A stretch of DNA of 7,474 bases. It comes from Alphaproteobacteria bacterium. Its GTDB lineage: Bacteria > Pseudomonadota > Alphaproteobacteria > UBA9219. Made by a program: the position numbers and the translations under genes. The notes beneath the pieces are model-generated. The model was not told the origin of the DNA and did not search any database. It was given only the letters and a program-made list of their open reading frames with translations. Within the stretch, counting starts at the first letter, position 1; the number at the start of each line of letters is the position of its first letter. The stretch is from positions 1 through 7,474 of the forward strand of contig JAQUPC010000105.1 of assembly GCA_028716765.1 (NCBI GenBank). The letters are read 5' to 3'. Of this stretch, positions 1 through 4,788 are shown one piece after another.

Positions 1-382
1 GCTCGTCCCCTACTCCAGGTTCTTCTTCCACTACGTGCGCGGGCAGCTGGGCCGTTTTATTATCGTGGAAACTCCGGAAGACGTCGTGTGGCTGCCGGAA
101 GCCAACGAAAAGGAAAAAGCCGAGGTGGCCGCCAACCTTATGCCCGTCACCTATAAAGGCATCGGCCGCGACAACCTGTTCACGATGACTTGCACGGTGG
201 TGTTCAAGAACGCGCTGTTCCGCACCGACATCAAGGTCGCGCCCTACGAGATGGACGTTTACGACCCCGAGATGGGCGCGCCGGAGCATTTTACCATCGG
301 GCAGATGAAGCTGACCAACGAGGAACTTTTGCTCGAAGAGCTCAACGTGCCCATCGACCCTCCCCCGGGGGACTTCGGGTGA
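1..382 (+). CDS. hypothetical protein, C-terminal fragment (5' end outside window)
   Basis: The reading frame is open from base 2 to a TGA at 380-382 and carries about 126 residues. There is no convincing start inside the window: a GTG at 35 is possible, but the coding-like sequence before it (LVPYSRFFFHY) and the lack of a Shine-Dalgarno sequence suggest that the gene begins upstream. The fragment looks like a soluble domain with alternating hydrophobic residues (for example FIIVETPEDVVWLP and LFTMTCTVVF), which suggests beta strands. It has an acidic C-terminal helix (LTNEELLLEELN) and a Pro-rich tail ending PPPGDFG. No transmembrane segment or known motif is visible, and I do not recognise the family. 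It converges on hemW, with a palindromic repeat between the two stop codons. The codon choice is rich in G/C at third positions, like the neighbouring genes, so the frame is very likely real. Confidence 0.75.
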   Translation, partial: LVPYSRFFFHYVRGQLGRFIIVETPEDVVWLPEANEKEKAEVAANLMPVTYKGIGRDNLFTMTCTVVFKNALFRTDIKVAPYEMDVYDPEMGAPEHFTIGQMKLTNEELLLEELNVPIDPPPGDFG

Positions 383-410
383 AGTACAAAATACTGCCTC
401 AATAGAACTG

Positions 411-552
411 CGTCATCCCGGACAATTTTCTTTTCGTTGCGAAGCGGCGAAAGAAAATTGATCCGGGACCCAGTCATCCAGACCCCTAAGAACAGCGTTA
501 TGGTTTCTTCCACTGGATTCCGGGTTCACGCTTCGCGCGCCCCGGAATGACG
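411..552. repeat. composite palindromic intergenic repeat (CGTCATCCCGG...CCGGAATGACG)
   Basis: This 142-base element fills most of the gap between two convergent stop codons. Its ends are an imperfect inverted repeat, 411-421 against 542-552 (10 of 11 pairs). The left half is a long hairpin: CCCGGA at 417-422 pairs with 462-467, 423-433 pairs perfectly with 450-460, and 435-440 can pair with 444-449 across a GAA loop. The right half is a second hairpin, ATTCCGGG at 517-524 with CCCGGAAT at 541-548. A 5-bp arm (CCAGT 470-474 with ACTGG 512-516) joins the halves. The ends resemble a widespread class of alphaproteobacterial intergenic palindromes known to me from memory. No stop-codon-proximal T-run makes it a standard terminator, although it could serve to separate the two convergent transcripts. 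Confidence 0.85.
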
Positions 553-559
553 TTGTTGC

Positions 560-1705
560 TTAGGCCAGCAAATATTTCAAAACGCCGTTAAGCCGCTCAA
601 GACCATCCTTTGTGGCGCGGAGGCTTTTGCCTTCACGCGCCAGGAGCCCCTTTTCCTGCAAGTTTTCCACCTTGGCTTCCGGCAAAAAATCAAACAAAGA
701 CCCGCCAAATTTTTCCTGCCACGAAGAAAGGCCTATGCCTTCGGTTAAACGCAGCCCCATCATGAGCGCCTCTTCCTGCGCCGTGACATCGTCCAACGTA
801 GCTTCGACGATGCGGCCATGCCCGATCGTACTTACCCGCTGCATCCAATCATCGGGGTCGGCGCTGTTTTCCGTGGCGTAACGCGTATTTCCGGAAACGT
901 AGCGCCCGTGCGCGCCCGGCCCGATGCCGATGTAATCGTCATAATGCCAATAAGTCAGGTTGTGGCGGCTTTCCTCGCCCGGCGCGGCGTAGTTCGAAAT
1001 TTCGTAGGCTGTTAGCCCCGCGGGCCGTAAAATTTCATGCGTCATTTCATCCATAGCCGCGACGTCGTCCTCGGGCGCCACAAGCGGGCATTCCTTGGCC
1101 AGCGCGGCAAAGCGCGTGCCCTCCTCAATAGTCAGCTGATAAAGCGATAGATGCCGTGGCCCAAACGCCAGCGCCTCGCGCAATTCCGCCGCCCATATTT
1201 CCGGGGACTGGTTGTTGCGCCCGTAAATGAGATCGAACGAAAAACGCGTGAAGATTTCCGCCGCGCATTCGATGGCCCGTTTGGCCTCGTCCGCATCGTG
1301 CGCGCGGCCAAGAAACCGCAGCGCGTCGTCACGAAACGACTGCACGCCCAGCGAGAGCCGGTGCACCCCGGCGGCGCGGAAAGCCTTGAATTTCTCCGTC
1401 TCCGCGGAGGACGGATTGGCTTCGAGCGTAATCTCGATATCTTCCGCAAGCGGCCACAGCGCCGCGATCTTTTTCAATACAGCCTCAACCGTCCGCGGCT
1501 CCATAAGCGACGGCGTCCCGCCGCCGAAATAGACCGAACCGATCCGCCGGTCCGGCAGCGCTTGCGCGTAATGCTCAAGTTCACGGCCGTAGGCGCGCGC
1601 CCATACGGCATGGTCGACTGTTCCCATCGCCCGCGAATTGAAATCGCAATAGGGACATTTCGAAACGCAATAGGGCCAGTGGATATAGACGGCGAGCGAG
1701 GTCAT
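560..1705 (-). CDS. hemW: HemW, radical SAM heme chaperone (formerly called coproporphyrinogen III oxidase-like)
   Basis: The 381-residue protein belongs to the HemN/HemW radical SAM family. The 4Fe-4S/SAM motif CxxxCxxC is at C13, C17 and C20 (YCVSKCPYCDF), followed by GGGTPS at 61-66. The residue after the third cysteine pair is Asp-Phe, as in HemW, not the extra cysteine of true HemN, so a heme chaperone role fits better than coproporphyrinogen oxidation. Length matches the family. I place the start at the ATG at 1705, because MTSLAVYIHWPYC is the normal N-terminus. The frame stays open upstream to 1828, but those 41 codons translate the repeat element at 1728-1808 (LPLPLSGERG and similar) and have no family counterpart. 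Only a weak purine stretch (AAGAAG) precedes the ATG. It lies 192 bases downstream of rdgB and is probably co-transcribed with it. Confidence 0.95.
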   Translation of the reverse strand: MTSLAVYIHWPYCVSKCPYCDFNSRAMGTVDHAVWARAYGRELEHYAQALPDRRIGSVYFGGGTPSLMEPRTVEAVLKKIAALWPLAEDIEITLEANPSSAETEKFKAFRAAGVHRLSLGVQSFRDDALRFLGRAHDADEAKRAIECAAEIFTRFSFDLIYGRNNQSPEIWAAELREALAFGPRHLSLYQLTIEEGTRFAALAKECPLVAPEDDVAAMDEMTHEILRPAGLTAYEISNYAAPGEESRHNLTYWHYDDYIGIGPGAHGRYVSGNTRYATENSADPDDWMQRVSTIGHGRIVEATLDDVTAQEEALMMGLRLTEGIGLSSWQEKFGGSLFDFLPEAKVENLQEKGLLAREGKSLRATKDGLERLNGVLKYLLA

Positions 1706-1727
1706 GTCTTGCAAACACTTCTTAATG

Positions 1728-1808
1728 CCCCTCTCCCCCGAAAGGGGGAGAGGAAGAAAAAACTTGGCGTTACAAAGTAACGCCTTAGTTTTTTCAGGTG
1801 AGGGGGAG
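1728..1808 (+). repeat. structured palindromic element, copy 1
   Basis: The element has three parts. First is a 10-bp hairpin, 1730-1739 with 1744-1753, closed by a GAAA loop. Second is a two-part stem: outer 9 bp, GAAAAAACT (1756-1764) with AGTTTTTTC (1787-1795), and inner 8 bp, GGCGTTAC (1766-1773) with GTAACGCC (1777-1784). The two are separated by a T/TT internal loop and capped by AAA. Third is a G-rich tail, 1796-1808. Copy 2 at 1819-1895 has the same layout in the opposite orientation. The element lies just upstream of the hemW start and would be in its 5' leader. Confidence 0.85.
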
Positions 1809-1818
1809 TTCAAAAATT

Positions 1819-1895
1819 GACCCCCCATCTGCGAAAACTAATGACTTGCTTACGCAAGTCAAAGTTTTCGCTTCCTCCCCCTCAAGGGGGGAGGG
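1819..1895 (-). repeat. structured palindromic element, copy 2 (inverted)
   Basis: Read on the minus strand, this repeats the plan of copy 1. A C-rich/G-rich hairpin (1886-1894 with 1874-1881) has a TTGA loop. It is followed by an outer 9-bp stem, GCGAAAACT (1871-1863) with AGTTTTCGC (1839-1831), and an inner 8-bp stem, TGACTTGC (1861-1854) with GCAAGTCA (1849-1842). The internal loop is again T on one side and TT on the other, and the apical loop is GTAA. It ends in a G-rich tail. It begins 2 bases after the rdgB stop codon. The stems differ from copy 1 in sequence yet remain paired. Confidence 0.85.
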
Positions 1896-1897
1896 TT

Positions 1898-2494
1898 TTA
1901 GCCAGAAAAATACCTTTCCGCCAAGGCCCGTAGCGCCTTGCCGCGGTGGCTGAGGGCATGTTTTTCGACGGGATCCATCTCGGCGAACGTCCGGTCATGG
2001 CCATCGGGCATGAATACGGGATCGTAGCCGTGACCCTTGTTGCCGCGCGGCGGCCAAACGATCGTGCCGTTGCAGCGTTCTTCGATAATTCCGGCATGGC
2101 CGTCGGGCCATATCAACGCCAGAACGCACACAAAGTGCGCCGAGCGGTCGGCCGAAACGCCCAGTTCATCGTGAATGCGCTTCATGGCGGCGTTAAAATC
2201 CTTGTCCGGCCCGGCCCAGCGCGCGGAATGAAGCCCGGGCTTACCGCCAAGCGCCGCGACGCAGAGGCCGCTGTCGTCCGCGAGGGCGACGTGGCCGGAA
2301 GCCTTGGCGGCCGCGCGCGCCTTGATGATCGCGTTTTCGAGAAAAGTTTCGCCGGTTTCTTCCGGCTCCGGCAAGCCAAGCTCGCCCGCTGAGACGACGT
2401 CCTTCACAGTGGGGCCGAGCAAATCCCGCAACTCCTGCACCTTGCCCGGGTTATGCGTGGCGATGACAAGTTTGCCATTCCGGAAAATACGCAT
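1898..2494 (-). CDS. rdgB: RdgB, dITP/XTP pyrophosphatase (HAM1 family)
   Basis: This is a 198-residue non-canonical purine NTP pyrophosphatase, which hydrolyses dITP, ITP and XTP to the monophosphate and so keeps deaminated purines out of DNA and RNA. Family motifs are clear: the substrate-binding N-terminus VIATHNPGK (10-18), the metal/catalytic segment ADDSGL (72-77), the loop PGLHSARWAG (86-95), GYDPVF (156-161), and the C-terminal SHRGKAL (182-188) that contacts the base. Length is typical. The ATG at 2494 is the only ATG in this frame before an upstream in-frame stop at 2534-2536. It lacks an obvious Shine-Dalgarno sequence and overlaps the TGA of a possible 8-codon upstream ORF (2520-2494), which might supply ribosomes by coupling. 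It follows the membrane-protein gene by 42 bases and precedes hemW. Confidence 0.96.
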   Translation of the reverse strand: MRIFRNGKLVIATHNPGKVQELRDLLGPTVKDVVSAGELGLPEPEETGETFLENAIIKARAAAKASGHVALADDSGLCVAALGGKPGLHSARWAGPDKDFNAAMKRIHDELGVSADRSAHFVCVLALIWPDGHAGIIEERCNGTIVWPPRGNKGHGYDPVFMPDGHDRTFAEMDPVEKHALSHRGKALRALAERYFSG

Positions 2495-2536
2495 CAGAAA
2501 GACAACGCGAGTAAGGTCATGAAGATCGGGCCATTA

Positions 2537-2845
2537 TTAAAGCTGATTTTTTTCCAGATACGCTTTGCAGTCCAATAAAGCTACCCCCGACAGGCCGCGA
2601 ACCGCGTACTCTACTCCACGAGCCGCAGGTCTTGCTGCCTCTTCAGGCAGCACATACTTAAGGGGCTTGCCAATCCATTCGACTCTTTGTTCGACTCTTT
2701 CATTTAGGTAATCTTGAAGATCCTTTGAAGGCTGGTGGCCGAATGTTTGCGCAGCAAGGCCCCATACGACAACAATCCCAACCCCTGCCAAGGCAGCAAT
2801 ACGAGCCTTTGTCCGGTTTTTTTCAGCTTTTATATCCTCTGACAT
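2537..2845 (-). CDS. small single-pass membrane protein of unknown function
   Basis: This 102-residue protein has a charged N-terminus (MSEDIKAEKNRTKAR), one hydrophobic segment at about 16-34 (AALAGVGIVVVWGLAAQ) and a 65-residue remainder without further membrane segments. The positive residues before the helix predict N-terminus in the cytoplasm and C-terminus in the periplasm; an uncleaved signal anchor is likely. Translation signals are strong: AAGGAG lies 8 bases before the ATG at 2845, and the gene ends in tandem TAA codons (2539-2537, 2536-2534). A possible promoter lies at 2879-2906. The gene splits rph from rdgB, which are often adjacent in alphaproteobacteria, and its base composition is visibly less GC-rich than theirs. 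A 12-base tandem duplication (2678-2701) encodes ERVE/QRVE. I do not recognise the family. Confidence 0.8.
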   Translation of the reverse strand: MSEDIKAEKNRTKARIAALAGVGIVVVWGLAAQTFGHQPSKDLQDYLNERVEQRVEWIGKPLKYVLPEEAARPAARGVEYAVRGLSGVALLDCKAYLEKNQL

Positions 2846-2858
2846 AATTATCTCCTTC
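2846..2858 (-). promoter_or_regulatory. strong ribosome binding site of the small membrane protein gene
   Basis: On the minus strand the sequence GAAGGAGATAATT directly precedes the ATG at 2845. It gives an AAGGAG core with an 8-base spacer. This is one of the two best Shine-Dalgarno sequences in the window, supporting independent translation of the gene. Confidence 0.8.
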
Positions 2859-2878
2859 GTGGTGCAATATCAGGCAAC

Positions 2879-2906
2879 TTTATAATGCCGCCGCCGGTCA
2901 ATTCAA
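2879..2906 (-). promoter_or_regulatory. candidate sigma70-type promoter inside the rph-rdgB cluster
   Basis: On the minus strand TTGAAT (2906-2901) and TATAAA (2884-2879) are separated by 16 bases, close to the sigma70 pattern. The -35 hexamer overlaps the rph stop codon. A start about 7 bases beyond the -10 would leave a leader of roughly 26 bases ending in the strong ribosome binding site of the small membrane protein. This is pattern matching only. Confidence 0.4.
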
Positions 2907-3622
2907 TTACTTTCAATCGCTTTTTTCTGCAGAATTTCCAGCTCCTTAACTCCCTTCCGAGCCAGCAGCAGCATTTCCTGAAACCGCGCTTCGTCGAACG
3001 GCGCCTGCTCGGCGGTGGCCTGTATCTCGACGATGCCGCCCGAGCCCGTAAGAACGAAATTGGCATCGGCCTCGGCGTTCGAGTCCTCGGCGTAGTCGAG
3101 ATCGAGCACCGGCGTTCCCTGATAAAGGCCGCACGAAACCGCCGCCACGGAATCCGTGAGCGGCATGGCCGGAATTTTCCCGGTCTTCATCAGATAGCGG
3201 CACGCCAGCGCCAGCGCGACATAGCTGCCGGTAATTGCCGCCGTGCGCGTGCCGCCATCGGCTTGCAGCACGTCGCAATCGAGCCTGATCTGGATTTCGC
3301 CCATCGCCTTGCGATCGGTGACGGCGCGCAACGAGCGGCCGATGAGACGCTGGATTTCCTGCGTACGGCCTGTTTGTTTGCCTTTGGCGGCTTCGCGATC
3401 CATGCGCTCCTGCGTCGAACGCGGCAGCATGCCGTATTCGGCCGTGACCCAGCCCAACCCCGTGTTGCGAAGAAAGGGCGGCACTTTTTCATCCACGCTC
3501 GCCGTGCAAAGAACGTGCGTGTCGCCGATTTTGACAAGGCACGAGCCTTCGGCGAATTTGGCCGCATGAGGCTGAAAGGATATCTCGCGCATCTGCCCGG
3601 GCGCACGATTGGATGGGCGCAT
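2903..3622 (-). CDS. rph: RNase PH, phosphorolytic 3'-exoribonuclease
   Basis: The 239-residue enzyme trims the 3' trailer of tRNA precursors by phosphorolysis, releasing nucleoside diphosphates. The sequence is full length for the family and highly typical. [12 protein letters not shown] is the normal N-terminus. [19 protein letters not shown] (68-86) carries the phosphate-binding Arg86, GTR (124-126) gives the second phosphate contact, and the [16 protein letters not shown] segment holds the catalytic aspartates D180 and D186. The start ATG at 3622 fits this N-terminus, though only a weak GTGAGCG precedes it. The gene heads the minus-strand block. Upstream lies a gene-free region; the divergent hrcA-grpE genes often found beside rph in alphaproteobacteria are absent here. 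Confidence 0.97.
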   Translation of the reverse strand: MRPSNRAPGQMREISFQPHAAKFAEGSCLVKIGDTHVLCTASVDEKVPPFLRNTGLGWVTAEYGMLPRSTQERMDREAAKGKQTGRTQEIQRLIGRSLRAVTDRKAMGEIQIRLDCDVLQADGGTRTAAITGSYVALALACRYLMKTGKIPAMPLTDSVAAVSCGLYQGTPVLDLDYAEDSNAEADANFVLTGSGGIVEIQATAEQAPFDEARFQEMLLLARKGVKELEILQKKAIESN

Positions 3623-3745
3623 GTTCGCTCACAAACAAAAGGGGTGAATAACTTTGAAGGCTTTTAGTATCCCACGTTCCGCGCAAACGCGAGTCCTTAG
3701 GTGTCAGGCCTAATTTCCGTGAGAATCGCCGCCGCGAACGAAAAT

Positions 3746-3775
3746 TTCTTGTAACCTACCGCTTATATACAAGAA
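3746..3775. promoter_or_regulatory. perfect 8-bp inverted repeat, possible operator
   Basis: TTCTTGTA (3746-3753) and TACAAGAA (3768-3775) are exact reverse complements separated by 14 bases, so the half-site centres are 22 bases apart, close to two helical turns. The repeat lies in the AT-rich divergent region between rph and the small gene. The spacing suits a dimeric DNA-binding protein better than an RNA hairpin. No factor can be named. Confidence 0.4.
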
Positions 3776-3783
3776 TTGTTCCG

Positions 3784-3797
3784 TTAACCATATTTAA
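3784..3797. promoter_or_regulatory. CtrA-like half site (weak)
   Basis: TTAACCAT at 3784-3791 equals the half site known for the alphaproteobacterial cell-cycle regulator CtrA (full consensus TTAA, 7 bases, TTAA). A second TTAA is at 3794-3797, but the gap is 6 bases instead of 7, so the full site is imperfect. Confidence 0.25.
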
Positions 3798-3858
3798 GAA
3801 ACTATAAACGGGTCCGTATTGCTCAAATCCTCTTTTTAGTTTCGCTGCCCTCTGTTAG

Positions 3859-3864
3859 TATACT
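3859..3864 (+). promoter_or_regulatory. candidate -10 box for the small gene at 3934
   Basis: TATACT at 3859-3864 matches the sigma70 -10 consensus at 5 of 6 positions and lies about 70 bases before the start of the small ORF. No good -35 hexamer sits at the expected distance (TTTAGT-like sequence only), so confidence is low. Confidence 0.3.
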
Positions 3865-3933
3865 TTTAATAGTTGAGGATTTGTCCATTTTCGTTATCAA
3901 GATCGCGCCTAAGGATTTTGAGGAAAAAAGAAA

Positions 3934-4113
3934 ATGTTTGCATTGAAAACATACCGCCGGGAACGCACCGAGAAACCACATCATGCTTATGCGCGCTTTT
4001 TAGCGGAGCCCGGAGACGGCACGGTCAAAGCCGTTGTTCTGCAAAAAAAGCCGCACCGGAAAGGGATGCAGGCACATGACTCGCTCTTTCCGCATTTGAA
4101 TTTCGGCGACTGA
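3934..4113 (+). CDS. putative small protein, 59 residues, unrecognised
   Basis: An ATG at 3934 opens a frame of 59 codons ending in TGA at 4111-4113. An in-frame TGA at 3919-3921 means 3934 is the first possible ATG. GAGGA at 3920-3924 gives a good Shine-Dalgarno sequence, 9 bases before the ATG. The product is basic and without a membrane segment: MFALKTYRRERTEKPHHAY at the N-terminus, a central FLAEPGDGTVKAVVLQKK that reads like two short beta strands, and HDSLFPHLNFGD at the end. It overlaps other short frames (one TTG-started frame from 3873 and minus-strand frames). I prefer this one because it has the best translation signal and plausible composition. It lies 79 bases before msrB on the same strand. 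No family is recognised. Confidence 0.5.
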   Translation: MFALKTYRRERTEKPHHAYARFLAEPGDGTVKAVVLQKKPHRKGMQAHDSLFPHLNFGD

Positions 4114-4163
4114 GCTTTTCCGGCGCTTCGCCTCTTTGCTTCTATCCTGATACACGTCATTAT

Positions 4164-4192
4164 AAGGAACACGAATTCCCTGCGGGATTCCC
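4164..4192 (+). promoter_or_regulatory. msrB leader: AAGGA plus intervening hairpin before the start codon
   Basis: AAGGA (4164-4168) is too far (24 bases) from the msrB ATG at 4193 for normal use. The bases between can fold: GAATTCCC (4173-4180) pairs with GGGATTC (4184-4190) around TGC, with one bulged T. Folding would shorten the effective spacing to about 6 bases. The same TATAAGGA could alternatively be a -10 box, so the reading is uncertain. Confidence 0.35.
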
Positions 4193-4780
4193 ATGCTGTT
4201 GTCCTTATCGCTTCTTTGTTGTTTTGCCGTTCCTGAATCTTTTCCCGCCGTGCCGGGAAACGCTCCGCTTGTTCACATAGCCAAGGAAGGAAAGCCGACG
4301 GCGACAGTTGCCGCCGCGCCCGCGCCGCCGCCGAAGCCTTTCAAAAAACCCGGCGAGGAAGAATTAAAGAAAGAACTTACGCCTATGCAGTTCGGCGTCA
4401 CGCAAAAGGAAGGCACCGAGCCGGCCTACAGGAACGAATACTGGGACAACAAAGAGGAAGGCATCTACGTCGACATCGTTTCCGGCGAACCCTTGTTCAG
4501 CTCAAAGGACAAATACGATTCCGGCACGGGCTGGCCGAGCTTCACAAAGCCTCTTGCGCCCGGCAATGTCGTGGAGCGGGCCGACAAGCGGCTTCTTTCC
4601 GAGCGCACGGAAGTGCGCAGCAAATACGCGGATTCGCATCTGGGGCATGTGTTTCCCGACGGCCCGCCGCCCACCGACCGGAGATATTGCCTGAACTCCG
4701 CGGCCCTGCGTTTCATCCCGAAGGAAGATTTGGAAAATGAAGGCTACGGACAATACAAGGCGCTTTTCGAGAAGAAGTAA
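4193..4780 (+). CDS. msrB: MsrB, peptide-methionine (R)-S-oxide reductase, probably exported, single-cysteine type
   Basis: The C-terminal 135 residues are a clear MsrB domain, which reduces methionine-R-sulfoxide in proteins: [16 protein letters not shown] (62-77), [11 protein letters not shown] (82-92), SGTGWPSF (110-117), [10 protein letters not shown] (149-158) and [11 protein letters not shown] (164-174) with catalytic Cys166. The N-terminus is hydrophobic ([19 protein letters not shown]), followed by a Pro/Ala-rich linker at about 37-54, which suggests export to the periplasm. The hydrophobic stretch lacks the usual leading Lys/Arg, so the signal call is moderate. The four zinc-binding cysteines are absent (IYVDIVSG and [10 protein letters not shown] instead of CxxC pairs), as in MsrB domains of PilB/MsrAB proteins. 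The resolving Cys expected in SGCGWPSF is Thr112, leaving Cys166 as the only cysteine outside the signal region. The ATG at 4193 is the only start after an upstream stop at 4163-4165. Confidence 0.92.
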   Translation: MLLSLSLLCCFAVPESFPAVPGNAPLVHIAKEGKPTATVAAAPAPPPKPFKKPGEEELKKELTPMQFGVTQKEGTEPAYRNEYWDNKEEGIYVDIVSGEPLFSSKDKYDSGTGWPSFTKPLAPGNVVERADKRLLSERTEVRSKYADSHLGHVFPDGPPPTDRRYCLNSAALRFIPKEDLENEGYGQYKALFEKK

Positions 4781-4788
4781 AAGCGCCG

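Larger units (their letters stand above)
3623..3933. other. gene-free region upstream of rph
   Basis: I see no credible gene in these 311 bases, which become AT-rich from about 3740 onward, unlike the flanking genes. The part nearest rph has only short hairpins (CGCG-CAAA-CGCG at 3680-3691; TTAGG/CCTAA at 3697-3713). The AT-rich part contains an 8-bp inverted repeat, a CtrA-like half site and a TATACT box, listed separately. It probably carries divergent promoters for rph (left) and the small gene at 3934 (right). No clear sigma70 promoter for rph could be picked out. Confidence 0.6.

Noticed and set aside
1151..1780. A 209-codon plus-strand frame antisense to hemW
   Set aside because: Its translation is dominated by Arg and it runs into the repeat element; hemW is unambiguous on the other strand.
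2634..2651. Perfect 7-bp hairpin GCTGCCT/AGGCAGC considered as a terminator
   Set aside because: It lies inside the membrane-protein coding sequence (codons for LPEEAA) and has no U-run after it.
2885..3667. A 260-codon plus-strand frame antisense to rph
   Set aside because: It mirrors rph, whose motifs are complete; the translation is Arg/His-rich with no family features, as expected from GC-rich antisense sequence.
4000..4194. Minus-strand frame of 64 codons opposite the small gene
   Set aside because: No ribosome binding site, and its start lies on the msrB start codon; the plus-strand 59-codon frame has better signals.
4781..4788. Shared terminator sought between msrB and argJ
   Set aside because: The gap is 8 bases with no hairpin and no T-run, so none can be supported.
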